Below, piece by piece: positions 26,545 through 36,178 of a stretch of 64,000 bases of DNA. A program made the position numbers and the translations under genes. This stretch comes from Mucilaginibacter sp. CSA2-8R (GTDB lineage: Bacteria; Bacteroidota; Bacteroidia; Sphingobacteriales; Sphingobacteriaceae), in contig NZ_CP152389.1 of NCBI RefSeq assembly GCF_038806765.1, positions 744,001-808,000 of the forward strand, written 5' to 3'. Under the pieces are notes generated by a model. The model ran no database searches. It was not told the origin of the DNA and saw only the letters and a list, made by a program, of their open reading frames with translations. Within the stretch, counting starts at the first letter, position 1. Every line of letters starts with the position of its first letter.

Positions 26545-27819
26545 ATGAAAATCCTGTTGATTGGCTCAGGAGGGCGCGAAAGCGCTTTTGCCTGGAAACT
26601 AAGCCAGAGCCCCCAATGCGAAAAGCTTTTTATTGCACCCGGTAATGCGGGCACCGGCCTGTACGGAACCAATGTAAACTTAAAAGTGACCGACTTTGAA
26701 GGTATTAAAGTCTTCGTAATCGAAAACCAGATTAACCTAGTGCTGGTTGGCCCTGAAGAACCGTTGGTAAAAGGCATTCATGATTTCTTTTTGAATGACG
26801 AACAATTAAAAGGGGTACCGGTAATTGGTCCGCAACAAGAGGCGGCGCAGTTAGAAGGCAGCAAGGATTTTTCAAAGCAGTTTATGCAGCGTCATAACAT
26901 ACCTACGGCAGCTTCGCGCACTTTTACCCGCGACACCTTACAGGATGGTTTATCGTATTTAGCAACCCAAGGCTTACCTGTAGTACTTAAAGCTGACGGA
27001 TTAGCTGCTGGGAAAGGCGTTTTAATTTGCATGAGCCTGCAGGAGGCCCAGCAGGAATTGGTAGAAATGCTTACCGAAGCTAAATTTGGCGAAGCTAGCT
27101 CCAAAGTAGTAGTAGAGCAATTTCTGCAAGGCATCGAACTCTCGGTTTTTGTGTTAACGGATGGTAATAGCTACAAAATATTGCCCGAAGCTAAAGACTA
27201 CAAACGGATAGGAGAGGGTGATACCGGTTTAAATACCGGCGGCATGGGCTCAGTATCGCCGGTGCCGTTTGCCGATGAAGCTTTTATGCAAAAGGTAGAG
27301 CATCAGGTAGTCATTCCTACCGTTGAAGGTTTAAAACAAGAGGGTATCCCTTATAAGGGCTTTATTTTTATTGGTTTGATGAATTGCGATGGCGAGCCTC
27401 AGGTGATTGAATACAACTGCCGCATGGGCGACCCCGAAACCGAAAGTGTGCTGCCACGAATTGAATCTGACTTACTGGATTTGTTGATGGGCGTTGCAGA
27501 AGGTAACCTGATTGAAAAGCAATTCACGATATCGCCCAAAGTAGCAGCTACCGTAGTTTGTGTAGCTGGTGGTTACCCTGGCGAATATTTAAAAGATAAA
27601 GTGATAAGCGGGTTAGATAACGTACGCGGTTCTATTGCATTTCATGCCGGTACAAGCCTGGAAGGTGATGACGTGATTACCACCGGAGGCCGTGTGCTGG
27701 CCATCACCTCGTTACAGGATAATATGTTTACTGCCCTGCAACAAGCAACCTTAGATGCCAGCCGTATCTATTACGACGGTAAATATTTCAGAAAAGATAT
27801 CGGGTTTGATTTGATATAA
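26545..27819 (+). CDS. purD: Phosphoribosylamine--glycine ligase
   Basis: Second step of purine biosynthesis (5-phosphoribosylamine + glycine + ATP to GAR). 424 aa from the ATG at 26545 (MKILLIGSGGRESAF); the frame upstream to 26497 overlaps the palindrome and promoter. ATP-grasp fold: LPVVLKADGLAAGKGV, then GEGDTGLNTGGMGSVSPVPF and EYNCRMGDPETESVLPR with metal-binding residues. Other pur genes are not in the window. The TAA stop is the first triplet of a 185-bp palindrome. Confidence 0.95.
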   Translation: MKILLIGSGGRESAFAWKLSQSPQCEKLFIAPGNAGTGLYGTNVNLKVTDFEGIKVFVIENQINLVLVGPEEPLVKGIHDFFLNDEQLKGVPVIGPQQEAAQLEGSKDFSKQFMQRHNIPTAASRTFTRDTLQDGLSYLATQGLPVVLKADGLAAGKGVLICMSLQEAQQELVEMLTEAKFGEASSKVVVEQFLQGIELSVFVLTDGNSYKILPEAKDYKRIGEGDTGLNTGGMGSVSPVPFADEAFMQKVEHQVVIPTVEGLKQEGIPYKGFIFIGLMNCDGEPQVIEYNCRMGDPETESVLPRIESDLLDLLMGVAEGNLIEKQFTISPKVAATVVCVAGGYPGEYLKDKVISGLDNVRGSIAFHAGTSLEGDDVITTGGRVLAITSLQDNMFTALQQATLDASRIYYDGKYFRKDIGFDLI

Positions 27820-28001
27820 CACCCCAACCAACCCTCCCCAAGGGGTAGAGCTTTGAAAAGAAAATAACAGTACACAAAAAATGTCATCCCGAACGATAGT
27901 GAGGGATCTTGCTACTCCAACCTAATCAGTTGAAACAAGACCTTTCGCTATCGCTCAAGATGACATTTTCTTTTTAAAGCCCTACCCTTTGGGGGGTGTT
28001 A
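27817..28001. repeat. 185-bp nested palindrome spanning two stop codons
   Basis: Outer arms start with TAACACCCC at 27817 and, on the other strand, at 28001, and end with AAAAAGAAAAT or a close variant. Inner arms 27881-27911 and 27936-27966 begin ATGTCATC and match at 24 of 31 positions. The TAA stops of purD and of the convergent S41 gene are the outermost bases. It probably acts as a bidirectional terminator or is a MITE-like repeat. Confidence 0.85.
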
Positions 28002-31000
28002 CTTTACCGTTTGCAGCATTTCTTTTACGGCTGCTTCCAGTTGTTCGTCTTCACCTTTAAGCACTTTGTTGTAAGTGTTCAGTACTTTAATATCGGGTTC
28101 TACCTGGTAGTTTTCGGTAGGGTGGTTGTCGCCGATTCCCCAGGTTGATACCATAGGGATGCCGAATACCAGAGTGCCGTCTATCTGGCGTTCCCACCAA
28201 ACGGCGGTACCGGTGCCAGCTACCGGCATACCCACCAATTTGCCTAATTTCAGGGTTTTATAAGCCCACGGGAAAATGAAGGCATCTGAGTAGTTGCCTT
28301 CGCTCATTAAAACGCAGCTTGGCTTATTCCATTTATTTAAAGATTCGCCGCCTTCGGTCGGGTGGCCTTGCGGGCGCAGGTCCAGGTATCTTTTGCCGCC
28401 TAAAAAGGTTACTAAATCATCGTGCAGCCAGCCACCACCGTTAAAACGGGTATCTACAATTAAAGCTTTTTTGCCATAGTTACGGCCCAGCACTTTATCA
28501 AAAGTAACGCGGTAGCTTGGATCATTCATGCCCTGTACGTGTACATAACCTACCTGTCCCTTTGACAGGCTATCGGTTAAATGTTCCATCACTCTTACCC
28601 AGCGGTTATACAATAGCACGCTACGCTCAAATGCGGGTTTTACAGGTTTAATATTCTCCTCGTACTTAGTGCCGTTCTTAGGGTCGTGAAAGCTGATCAG
28701 CGTGTATTTGTCTGCTTTGTGGTTAAGCAGCTTAGCCCAGTCGGCATTATCAGTAATGGCTTCGCCATCAATCTGGTCAATTACGTAGCCTTTTTTCATT
28801 TTGGTACGGGCCACATCAAATGGGCCACCGGTAATAATGTCTTCAACTACCAGCCCATTGCCGGCTTTAGTTTGGTCGTACAGTAAACCCAAAGCGGCCG
28901 TTTCGTCGGCATTAGGGAACTGGGGCGAGTAGCGGCCGCCGGTATGCGAGCCGTTTAATTCACCCAAAAACTCGCTCAGCAATACCTGAAAATCGTAGTT
29001 GTTATTGATGTGCGGCAAAAACTTAGCGTAAGTGTTATGGTAGTAATTCCAATCTACGCCCTGTAGTTTAGGATCAAAGAATTTTTTGCCTACCTGTTTC
29101 CAGGCGTGGTCAAACACATAGGTCCGCTCGGCAGTAGCATCTAAATCCATAGTGCTGCTGATTTTTACCGGCGTAATTTTACCGTCGTCAACATTCACCT
29201 TCATCACGTTGCCGCCGGCCAGCACAAAAAGGCTTTTACCATCAGGTGTTAATTCTAAGGAGCCGCCTGGTGCATTAAGCGCTGCCAATACTTTGGTTTC
29301 TTTGGTACGCGGTATGTTTTGCCATAAATCGTACCCTTTATCATATTTGGCCAGATAAAAGAGCTTTTCGCCATCTTTAGACATCTCCTGGTCGGCAATG
29401 TCGGTTGAACCCATGGTTAAACGTACGGTGCGGTCGGTCAGGTTTTTAAAGTTGGGCATAAACTCGTAAGGCGCCACACCTGCCGGCGTTTTGGCATTGG
29501 CCGGGGTACTTTTGGTTTTAGGCGTGGTTGTTTTACTCAGTGAGTCACGTTTTTCTTCCTGCTTACGGATATCCAGGTCCTCTTTGCTCAAACGGAAGCG
29601 GTCCCAAGCCGTCTGGTCAAAAAACATGGCGTAAACGTCGGTCTGCGAACCACGCGATAAGTTTTTCATACCTAACTTATCCGACTGCCAGTACATCATT
29701 TTGCCATTCAATCCCCATTTTGGGCGTCCATCATCAAATCCGCTTTCGGTTAAATTGATACGCTGACCGGTACCATCCGCCTTAACCAAAGCAATCTCGC
29801 TGCGGCCGTAGCCGCCCTCTTCTGATTGTAAAAGCAGGTAACGGCTATCAGGCGACCAGGAAAAATATTGGTCACCATCGGAATAAGAGAAATTTATGCC
29901 GGCTGGTAATACGGTTGTTGTTTTTTTAGTAGCCAAGTCAAAAACCTTAACCATATTACGCTCTTCCAGGTAAGCAACCTTTTTACCATCGGGCGAGTAT
30001 ACACCCTGAAACTCTTCTTTATCGGTGTTAATTACCGGCTCGGTAGTAAGGGTAGTAGCTGCAAAAAAATACGGCTCCGTGCGGCTGGCCAGTGTGGTTT
30101 TATAAATATCCCACGATTTGGCGTTTTCGACCGAATATAGCAGCGAGCGGCCATCTGGGCTAAACTGCACCATGCGTTCCTGGTAAGGGGTATTGGTGAT
30201 TCGTTTGGTAATATTACCATCAGCCGAGGTCACAAAAATTTCGCCCCGGTAAACCAAAGCTACCTCTTTGCCATTAGGCGATACCGCAATTTCGGTAGCA
30301 TCGCCTCTAACCGGCATGTTTTGTACCTGGTCGCCATTAAAGTCGGCACTCAGCGCAATATTTATTTTAGCTGGCTGCTGGCCATCTTTCATGATGTACA
30401 ACTCGCCGCATTGGGTAAATGCCAAAGTGCCATCGTCAGACCGGGACAGATTGCGTACAGGGTCTTTGGTAAAGGTGGTTAGCTGTACCGGGTTGCTTAC
30501 GTCTGTCAGCGAGGCGCGGTAAAGATTTTGATTGCCTTTGCGCTCGCTCAGGTAGTAAAAGTTATCGCCGTTACCCCAAACCGGTTCGCGATCTTCACCC
30601 ACATAATCGGATACTTTAGTATAGGCTTTTTTGGGTACATCATATACCCATATATCGCGGGTAACGGCCGAAGTATGGTGCTTGCGCCAGGGGTCTTCGT
30701 AGCCTTTGCGGTCCTGAAAAATAAATTTATCGCCGTTTTTGTTAAAATGCACATACTCGGTACCTGCCGAATTATACATTACGCTGCGGCCACCTTTTAC
30801 AGGCACCACATACATTTTTTGAAAGTAGGCATTGCCCGGAAAACGTACCGACGAATAGATATCATGACGGTCGCTGCCAAAGTAGACCTTTTGATTATCG
30901 GCCGAAAAATCGAGCGGCAGGTCCTTGTCTGACGCAAACGTGAGTCGGGTGGCCTGACCGCCATCGGCCGGCATTACATATACATCAAAGTTGCCATAAC

Positions 31001-31253
31001 GGTCGGAGGCAAAAGCAATCGTTTTACTATCGTGGCTCCAAATGGGGTAGCCGTTGTAAGCGCTGTTAATAGTGAGAGGTACAGCGGTGCCGCCACTGGC
31101 CGCTACTTTAAATAAATTGCCTTTATATTCAAAAGCTATCCATTTCCCATCGGGCGATAGCGCAGGCTGTTGCATCCAAAGCAGGTGTTGCTGAGCAAAG
31201 CCGGTGTTTTGAATGAAGATGAACGCAGTTAAAAAGAGTAATAGTTTTTTCAT
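27999..31253 (-). CDS. Tricorn-like S41 family peptidase
   Basis: 1084 aa with a signal peptide (cleavage after FAQ, about 20). Two stretches of PD40/WD40-like propeller repeats (for example LSPDGKWIAFEYKGNLF, WSHDSKTIAFASDRYGN, SPDGRSLLYSV). Then a linker, a C1-like region with ELNGSHTGGRY (His of the catalytic tetrad), a PDZ-like segment (KKGYVIDQIDGEAI) and the S41 core (LIVDTRFNGGGW, then EGNYSDAF with the nucleophilic Ser near residue 988). Architecture matches archaeal tricorn protease, but here it is exported. Likely periplasmic peptide degradation (inference). Confidence 0.92.
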   Translation of the reverse strand: MKKLLLFLTAFIFIQNTGFAQQHLLWMQQPALSPDGKWIAFEYKGNLFKVAASGGTAVPLTINSAYNGYPIWSHDSKTIAFASDRYGNFDVYVMPADGGQATRLTFASDKDLPLDFSADNQKVYFGSDRHDIYSSVRFPGNAYFQKMYVVPVKGGRSVMYNSAGTEYVHFNKNGDKFIFQDRKGYEDPWRKHHTSAVTRDIWVYDVPKKAYTKVSDYVGEDREPVWGNGDNFYYLSERKGNQNLYRASLTDVSNPVQLTTFTKDPVRNLSRSDDGTLAFTQCGELYIMKDGQQPAKINIALSADFNGDQVQNMPVRGDATEIAVSPNGKEVALVYRGEIFVTSADGNITKRITNTPYQERMVQFSPDGRSLLYSVENAKSWDIYKTTLASRTEPYFFAATTLTTEPVINTDKEEFQGVYSPDGKKVAYLEERNMVKVFDLATKKTTTVLPAGINFSYSDGDQYFSWSPDSRYLLLQSEEGGYGRSEIALVKADGTGQRINLTESGFDDGRPKWGLNGKMMYWQSDKLGMKNLSRGSQTDVYAMFFDQTAWDRFRLSKEDLDIRKQEEKRDSLSKTTTPKTKSTPANAKTPAGVAPYEFMPNFKNLTDRTVRLTMGSTDIADQEMSKDGEKLFYLAKYDKGYDLWQNIPRTKETKVLAALNAPGGSLELTPDGKSLFVLAGGNVMKVNVDDGKITPVKISSTMDLDATAERTYVFDHAWKQVGKKFFDPKLQGVDWNYYHNTYAKFLPHINNNYDFQVLLSEFLGELNGSHTGGRYSPQFPNADETAALGLLYDQTKAGNGLVVEDIITGGPFDVARTKMKKGYVIDQIDGEAITDNADWAKLLNHKADKYTLISFHDPKNGTKYEENIKPVKPAFERSVLLYNRWVRVMEHLTDSLSKGQVGYVHVQGMNDPSYRVTFDKVLGRNYGKKALIVDTRFNGGGWLHDDLVTFLGGKRYLDLRPQGHPTEGGESLNKWNKPSCVLMSEGNYSDAFIFPWAYKTLKLGKLVGMPVAGTGTAVWWERQIDGTLVFGIPMVSTWGIGDNHPTENYQVEPDIKVLNTYNKVLKGEDEQLEAAVKEMLQTVK

Positions 31254-31414
31254 GCCACAAAAGAGTTAATCAATCATGGCATTAAAGTTAACCAAAAGCA
31301 CAGAAATTGTGAATTCGGGTTATTGTTTTATAGTCGCGATGTTAAAACAAGTGAGGTATTTTAGCTGATTTTGGGCATCAATAAGGGGTAAATTCAACTT
31401 GCCCTGTGAATTAG

Positions 31415-32683
31415 CTATTTAACTATCACCCCATCTTTCATCACCATATTTACCTGTTTTACCGCTTTAATATCTTCAGCAGGATTGCCTTCAACAGCTA
31501 CCAAATCGGCCAGGTAACCGGATTTGATTTGCCCTAACTGAGGTAGTCTGAACACTTCGGCGTTTATTGAGGTAGCCGAGCGGAGGGCATCCATAGGTTT
31601 CATGCCATACTCTACCATGAGCAACAGTTCGCGGGCATTATCCCCGTGAGGGAAAACGCCCACATCGCCGCCAAAGCAAATAGTAACGCCGGCTTTAAGC
31701 GCCTGGGTAAATGAGATGTGTTTGCGTTTGATGCGCTCGGGCTCCGGGTCTGTACCTTTTTTCCAGCCGCGGTACATACTGGTGGCCTCGCCTGCAGCAA
31801 GGGTAGGGCACAGAGCTACATTGTGCTCTTTCATCAGCTTAAATATCTCTGGTGTACCGTCATCACCATGCTCAATGGTAGTTACTCCGGCCAGTGTAGC
31901 CCGCCGCATACCTTCGACCGTGCCGGAATGTACGGCTACGGTGCGCCCGCTGCTGCCGGCTACCTGTACCGCCAGTTTCAGTTCTTCGAGTGTAAACGTA
32001 GGAGCAGCCTTGTTATTAAATCCCCAGCGGTAATCGGCATATAACTTTATTACATCTGCACCGTGGCCAATCTGCGAGCGTATAGCGCGGGTCAGGCCTT
32101 CAGTTCCGTCAGCTTCTTCGGCTCCCTGTGGCAAAACAGTTTCGGCCACGGTACTTTTGGGGCCGTAACTTCCGGTAGCTACAATAGCGCGGGTGGCAGT
32201 CAATATACGCGGGCCAGTAATTACGCCTTTATCAATGGCTGCCTTTAACCCTACGTCGTCATACCCTGCGCCCTCGGTGCCTAACTCGCGCGTAGTAGTA
32301 AAGCCATGCAGCAAAGTTTCGCGGGCGTGGTTTACTGCCCGGGCAGTGCGCTCGGCGCGGCTTTCGGTCAACACCTGGTCGTTCCAACTGGTTTCGTTGT
32401 AAGGATGCAGAAACAGGTGGGAGTGACCCTCAATCATGCCTGGCATTAAGGTCATACCACTTAATACTTTTACCTCGGCTTGCGGTGGTGCTTTGATTTG
32501 TGCAGACGGGCCTGCGGCTTCAATTTGATTTCCATGCACCAGTACCCACCACCCAGTATGCATTTCCCGCCCATCGAATACCCGGTCGGGTTTAAATAAA
32601 GTATAATCCCGTTTATTGGTTTGTGCCCGCAAACTGCAGGTAATACATAATAGCAGTAAGCAAATCCGAACGAAGTTTTTCAT
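31415..32683 (-). CDS. Secreted amidohydrolase-superfamily protein (imidazolonepropionase/Xaa-Pro dipeptidase-like)
   Basis: 422 aa from the ATG at 32683, which begins a good signal peptide (MKNFVRICLLLLCITCSLRA); the longer frame upstream is unlikely. TIM-barrel amidohydrolase: GMIEGHSHLFLHP (first His-x-His metal pair), later HSGTVEGMRRA, TIEHGDD and FGGDVGVFPHGDN (metal Asp). C-terminal LADLVAVEGNPAEDI closes the beta-sandwich. Substrate unknown; secreted relatives act on dipeptides. Same strand as the S41 protease but 160 nt apart, so linkage in peptide catabolism is suggestive only. Confidence 0.87.
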   Translation of the reverse strand: MKNFVRICLLLLCITCSLRAQTNKRDYTLFKPDRVFDGREMHTGWWVLVHGNQIEAAGPSAQIKAPPQAEVKVLSGMTLMPGMIEGHSHLFLHPYNETSWNDQVLTESRAERTARAVNHARETLLHGFTTTRELGTEGAGYDDVGLKAAIDKGVITGPRILTATRAIVATGSYGPKSTVAETVLPQGAEEADGTEGLTRAIRSQIGHGADVIKLYADYRWGFNNKAAPTFTLEELKLAVQVAGSSGRTVAVHSGTVEGMRRATLAGVTTIEHGDDGTPEIFKLMKEHNVALCPTLAAGEATSMYRGWKKGTDPEPERIKRKHISFTQALKAGVTICFGGDVGVFPHGDNARELLLMVEYGMKPMDALRSATSINAEVFRLPQLGQIKSGYLADLVAVEGNPAEDIKAVKQVNMVMKDGVIVK

Positions 32684-32788
32684 CGTGTTTAAAGATAAAA
32701 AAGTGGCTGGCCGGGATTTTATAAATATTTTTAAAAAATTTAAATAAGCCGTGCAACCTTTTCGCAATATCTGTCATCTACCTATCAA

Positions 32789-33358
32789 ATGCTGTTTCTA
32801 AAACACAAATATTCAACCGAAGACCTGATTGCAAGGTGTAAAACAGCCGACCGTAAAGCACAGGAACTGTTGTACAAACAGTTTGCTGCAAAAATGATGG
32901 CGGTTTGCCTGCGTTACGCTACCGACAAGATGGAGGCAGAAGATATGTTGCAAAATGGCTTTATAAAGGTTTTTCAAAAAATAAACGATTACCGCGGCGA
33001 CGGAAGTTTTGAAGGATGGGTAAGACGAATTATGGTACACGCCTCGATAGAATATTACCGCAAGCATCATAAAATGGTGCAAATGGATATTGAAGAAAGT
33101 GGTTTTGAGCAGCCGGTAAACGCACTTGCGGCATCAAGCCTGGAGGCTAAAGATTTATTGAGTCTGATAAACCAGCTACCAGCAGGTTACCGCATGGTTT
33201 TTAACCTGTATGCTATTGAAGGTTACTCGCACCGCGAAATTGCCGATATGGCCGGTATTACCGAGGGGGCGTCTAAATCGCAGCTATCAAGGGCGCGTAC
33301 TATTTTAAAACAAAAAATTGAACAACTGGAGGGTAAGCAATATGAATATGCAGGATAA
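32789..33358 (+). CDS. ECF RNA polymerase sigma factor (sigma-70 family)
   Basis: 189 aa. Region 2 at about 25-95 (DKMEAEDMLQNGFIKVFQKI and the following aromatic-rich FEGWVRRIMVHASIEYYRK) and region 4 at about 125-180 (LINQLPAGYRMVFNLYAIEGYSHREIADMAGITEGASKSQLSRAR, a helix-turn-helix). It overlaps the next gene by 17 nt, a typical sigma/anti-sigma arrangement. Target genes may include the downstream outer-membrane protein (inference from operon position). Confidence 0.93.
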   Translation: MLFLKHKYSTEDLIARCKTADRKAQELLYKQFAAKMMAVCLRYATDKMEAEDMLQNGFIKVFQKINDYRGDGSFEGWVRRIMVHASIEYYRKHHKMVQMDIEESGFEQPVNALAASSLEAKDLLSLINQLPAGYRMVFNLYAIEGYSHREIADMAGITEGASKSQLSRARTILKQKIEQLEGKQYEYAG

Positions 33359-34139
33359 AGATTTTGACGACTTGTTCCGCACTAAGCTGGGTAACTTGGA
33401 GGCTGAGCCTTCTGCCCGTGTTTGGAATAATATTTCTGCCGAGTTGCACGGCTCTAAAAAACGTAAATTATCACCGGTTTGGAGCATTGCCGCCACTACG
33501 GTATTATTATTAAGTGCTGCTGCGTGGTTTTTAACTAACAAGCCGATTGAAAACCAGCAAAACCAGGTAGCTGCAAACAGAAAGCAAGTAGTTATTAAAA
33601 ATCAACCTGCAGAAAATAACATTAAAACAGTTACTCCTGATGTAATGGAACAGTTTGCTGAAGCTACCGGAAATAGGCGCATCGTTGTAAATAAAATAGC
33701 CCACGTAGAGCGTAAAAACGTCCGCCAGCTAAATAACACAGCCGCATCGGGAAAACAAGTGCTTACTCAATCTGTACTCGTTCAGGAAAATGCTCCGGTA
33801 ATCAATACGATAAATCAGCCTGTGTTAGCGGCGGTAGTTAACCAGCCCGAAAACCAGGCCGTAGTACCCGACATGAACTTAAATAATCAAAGGTTAACAG
33901 CCACGGCCGAAAACGTTATTCAGCCCGAGTTTGTGAAAACTTCTGAGGCTATGATAGACCGCCAGCCTGAACGGAAAAAGAAACGCGGCATTCATACCTT
34001 AGGCGGACTGATTAATGTTGTGATTGCCAAGGTAGACAAACGCGAAGATAAGATTATTGAGTTTACCGAAACAGATGATGACCAGGCCAATATTACCGGC
34101 ATTAACCTGGGCTTATTTAAAGTAAAAAAGGAAAAATAA
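33342..34139 (+). CDS. Putative anti-sigma factor, single-pass membrane protein
   Basis: About 265 aa from the ATG at 33342, preceded by GGAGGG at 33328-33333 (8-nt spacing); a second ATG lies 6 nt later. A cytoplasmic N-terminal part (DFDDLFRTKLGNLEAEPSARVWNNI, a frequent motif in Bacteroidota anti-sigma-like proteins) is followed by one hydrophobic segment (about 45-60). A long polar Asn/Gln/Val-rich periplasmic region and a charged C-terminus follow. No zinc-binding HxxxCxxC motif. The role is inferred from position after an ECF sigma gene with a 17-nt overlap. Confidence 0.65.
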   Translation: MNMQDKDFDDLFRTKLGNLEAEPSARVWNNISAELHGSKKRKLSPVWSIAATTVLLLSAAAWFLTNKPIENQQNQVAANRKQVVIKNQPAENNIKTVTPDVMEQFAEATGNRRIVVNKIAHVERKNVRQLNNTAASGKQVLTQSVLVQENAPVINTINQPVLAAVVNQPENQAVVPDMNLNNQRLTATAENVIQPEFVKTSEAMIDRQPERKKKRGIHTLGGLINVVIAKVDKREDKIIEFTETDDDQANITGINLGLFKVKKEK

Positions 34140-34170
34140 TTTATTCAACACTATTCAAATAAACACTCAC

Positions 34171-35040
34171 ATGAAACGCTTAATTTATACTGCCATATTG
34201 TGTGCAGCCGCCACTGGTGTGTTTGCGCAAACGGTAACTACCACTACTACCAAAGTAACCACCACTACTACCGTTACCGATAAGGGTGATACCATCAGAA
34301 CGCAGACTGATACACTTAAAACGAAACGCAAAGGATTTAAATTTAAATTTGGCCAAGGCGATGATGTTAGTTCGGTATCAGTAAACCGCCGCGATACCGT
34401 AAAAAGAGTATCTAAAGAGCCTGGTTTTTCATGGGGTTTAACCTTCTCTCGTTTTGATTTAGGTTTAGCCACCCTGATTGATAATGGCAGCTTCAATCTG
34501 TCTCCGAAGAATAATTTTTTGCGTTACCGGTCATGGAAAAGCAGTAACGTTGGTTTTGACATTGTGCAGGCAGGTTACCGTTTTAACAGCTCATTCCGTA
34601 TTTATGTATCGGGTGGTTTTGACTGGACTCATTTTCGCTTGAGGGAGAATATCACCATACAGCAAGATCAGCCAACCCTTACTTACACCCGCGATAACAT
34701 TGATTACAGTAAAAACCGGTTCACTTCCAGCTATTTCCGTATCCCGTTAACGTTTGACTGGAGAAGCCATGTAAACAATGAAGGCAAGCGTTTCCATCTA
34801 GCCGGCGGCCCCATGATTGGTATTTTGTATAACGGCCGGGTTAAACAAATCAGCGACGAAAACGGCAAACAGAAGTTTAACAACGATTACCATTTTACCA
34901 AGTTGCGTTATGGTTTAACCGGCCGGGTAGGTTACGGCTCATGGGGTATATATGCTAAATACTACTTTAACGATATGTTTGATACCCCTGCTCAAGATGG
35001 TTTGCGTAACTTCTCGTTCGGGTTTATGTTTGGGTTTTAA
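34171..35040 (+). CDS. Outer-membrane beta-barrel protein
   Basis: 289 aa with a signal peptide (cleavage after VFAQ). A striking Thr/Val run (TVTTTTTKVTTTTTV) precedes a charged linker. Then comes a barrel-like C-terminal domain of alternating residues with Gly/aromatic turns (for example FRIYVSGGFDWTHFRLREN), ending in GFMFGF with C-terminal Phe, the BAM-recognition feature. PorT-like/OMP_b-brl size. Third gene of the sigma/anti-sigma operon, so it may be a target or sensor of that system (inference). Confidence 0.78.
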   Translation: MKRLIYTAILCAAATGVFAQTVTTTTTKVTTTTTVTDKGDTIRTQTDTLKTKRKGFKFKFGQGDDVSSVSVNRRDTVKRVSKEPGFSWGLTFSRFDLGLATLIDNGSFNLSPKNNFLRYRSWKSSNVGFDIVQAGYRFNSSFRIYVSGGFDWTHFRLRENITIQQDQPTLTYTRDNIDYSKNRFTSSYFRIPLTFDWRSHVNNEGKRFHLAGGPMIGILYNGRVKQISDENGKQKFNNDYHFTKLRYGLTGRVGYGSWGIYAKYYFNDMFDTPAQDGLRNFSFGFMFGF

Positions 35041-35064
35041 AATCTTTACAGCTTATAATTTTGT

Positions 35065-35090
35065 AAGGGCTGCCTGTTAAGGCGGCCTTT
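35065..35090 (+). terminator. Terminator hairpin after the barrel gene
   Basis: AAGGGCTGCC (35065-35074) pairs with GGCGGCCTTT (35081-35090) over 10 bp including two wobbles, with loop TGTTAA. Confidence 0.6.
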
Positions 35091-35102
35091 GTTGCATTTG
35101 TA

Positions 35103-35110
35103 TATCTTTG
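35103..35110 (+). promoter_or_regulatory. -7 promoter element (TATCTTTG) of the ABC ATPase gene
   Basis: Perfect TAnnTTTG ending 4 nt before the ATG at 35115; no clear -33 element. Confidence 0.4.
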
Positions 35111-35114
35111 CGGC

Positions 35115-36116
35115 ATGGTAAATCCGGCTTTTTTTAAAGCGACCGATGTGAGCAAGGTATATCCTGGCAAACTTCAATCGGGCGTAAAATCAATTGATAT
35201 TAGTATACAGCAAGGCAAAATTACCGCCATTATAGGCGAGAGTGGCAGTGGTAAAAGCACGCTGCTGCGTTTGCTGTTTGGTTTGCTTACGCTAGATGCC
35301 GGGCTTGTAGAATTTAAAGGCGAGCGCGTTTGGGGACCGGATGAAAAGCTGATTCCTGGTCATGACCGCATGAAGATGGTTACGCAGCATACTGACGACT
35401 TAAACCTGTTTGCCAAGGTTTGGGACAATGTGGCTATCCTGATGCCCAATACTAATTTGCAGGCCAAGCAGGAACAAACCGAAAAGCTGCTACGCCAGCT
35501 AAATATGCTGCACCTGGCCGAAAAGCGCGTATCTGAATTAAGCGGCGGCGAGAAGCAGCGCGTGGCCATTGCCAGGGCGCTGATTACCCAGCCTGAAGTG
35601 TTACTGTTAGATGAACCTTTTAACCAGGTAGATACTACTTTTAGGGACGGGTTGCAGCAGGACATTCGCCGCGTGGTTAAAGAAACCGGACTTACCGTTA
35701 TCATTGTATCGCACGACCCGGCAGAGGTATTATCAATGGCGGATGAACTGGTGGTTATTAAAAGTGGCCAAGTGCTTGAGATGGGGGCGCCTAAGGATGT
35801 ATATAACCATCCAAAAAATCTATACACCGCATTGCTACTATCTCACAGTAATGTATTGACCGATGATGACGCACGACGGCTTCATATCAACGCATACGAA
35901 AAACAGGTTGTGATTTACCCGGAATGGATAAAGCCGGTGGCCGAAAAGGCAAATGGCAGTGAGTGGACTGTTGAAGAAATACTATTTAAAGGGGCCTATG
36001 AGGAAGTGCACGTAGTAAATGCCGGCACCCGCGTACACTTTGTTAACTTTAACCTGGGGGCTTTTGAGGAGGGGAGCCGCATAGCAATTAAAGTGAAGAA
36101 ATACCTCGCTTATTAA
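35115..36116 (+). CDS. ABC transporter ATP-binding protein (PotA/FbpC-like)
   Basis: 333 aa. ABC domain about 1-235: Walker A GESGSGKSTLL, signature LSGGEKQRVAIARAL, Walker B LLLDEPFNQVD and switch His in VSHDPAEV. The C-terminal extension of about 100 aa resembles the regulatory/TOBE-like region of PotA/FbpC-type importer ATPases. No permease or binding protein gene is adjacent, so the transported substrate is unknown and the ATPase may partner with a distant permease. Confidence 0.88.
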   Translation: MVNPAFFKATDVSKVYPGKLQSGVKSIDISIQQGKITAIIGESGSGKSTLLRLLFGLLTLDAGLVEFKGERVWGPDEKLIPGHDRMKMVTQHTDDLNLFAKVWDNVAILMPNTNLQAKQEQTEKLLRQLNMLHLAEKRVSELSGGEKQRVAIARALITQPEVLLLDEPFNQVDTTFRDGLQQDIRRVVKETGLTVIIVSHDPAEVLSMADELVVIKSGQVLEMGAPKDVYNHPKNLYTALLLSHSNVLTDDDARRLHINAYEKQVVIYPEWIKPVAEKANGSEWTVEEILFKGAYEEVHVVNAGTRVHFVNFNLGAFEEGSRIAIKVKKYLAY

Positions 36117-36130
36117 CAAAAGTTACCAAT

Positions 36131-36171
36131 AAAAAAGGGATAAACTCAGCTATTGTGTTTATCCCTTTTTT
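36131..36171. terminator. Bidirectional terminator, perfect 15-bp stem
   Basis: AAAAAAGGGATAAAC (36131-36145) and its exact reverse complement at 36157-36171 with an 11-nt loop and T-runs in both directions. It ends the ABC ATPase gene and the ilv-leu operon. Confidence 0.9.
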
Positions 36172-36178
36172 GTGGATT

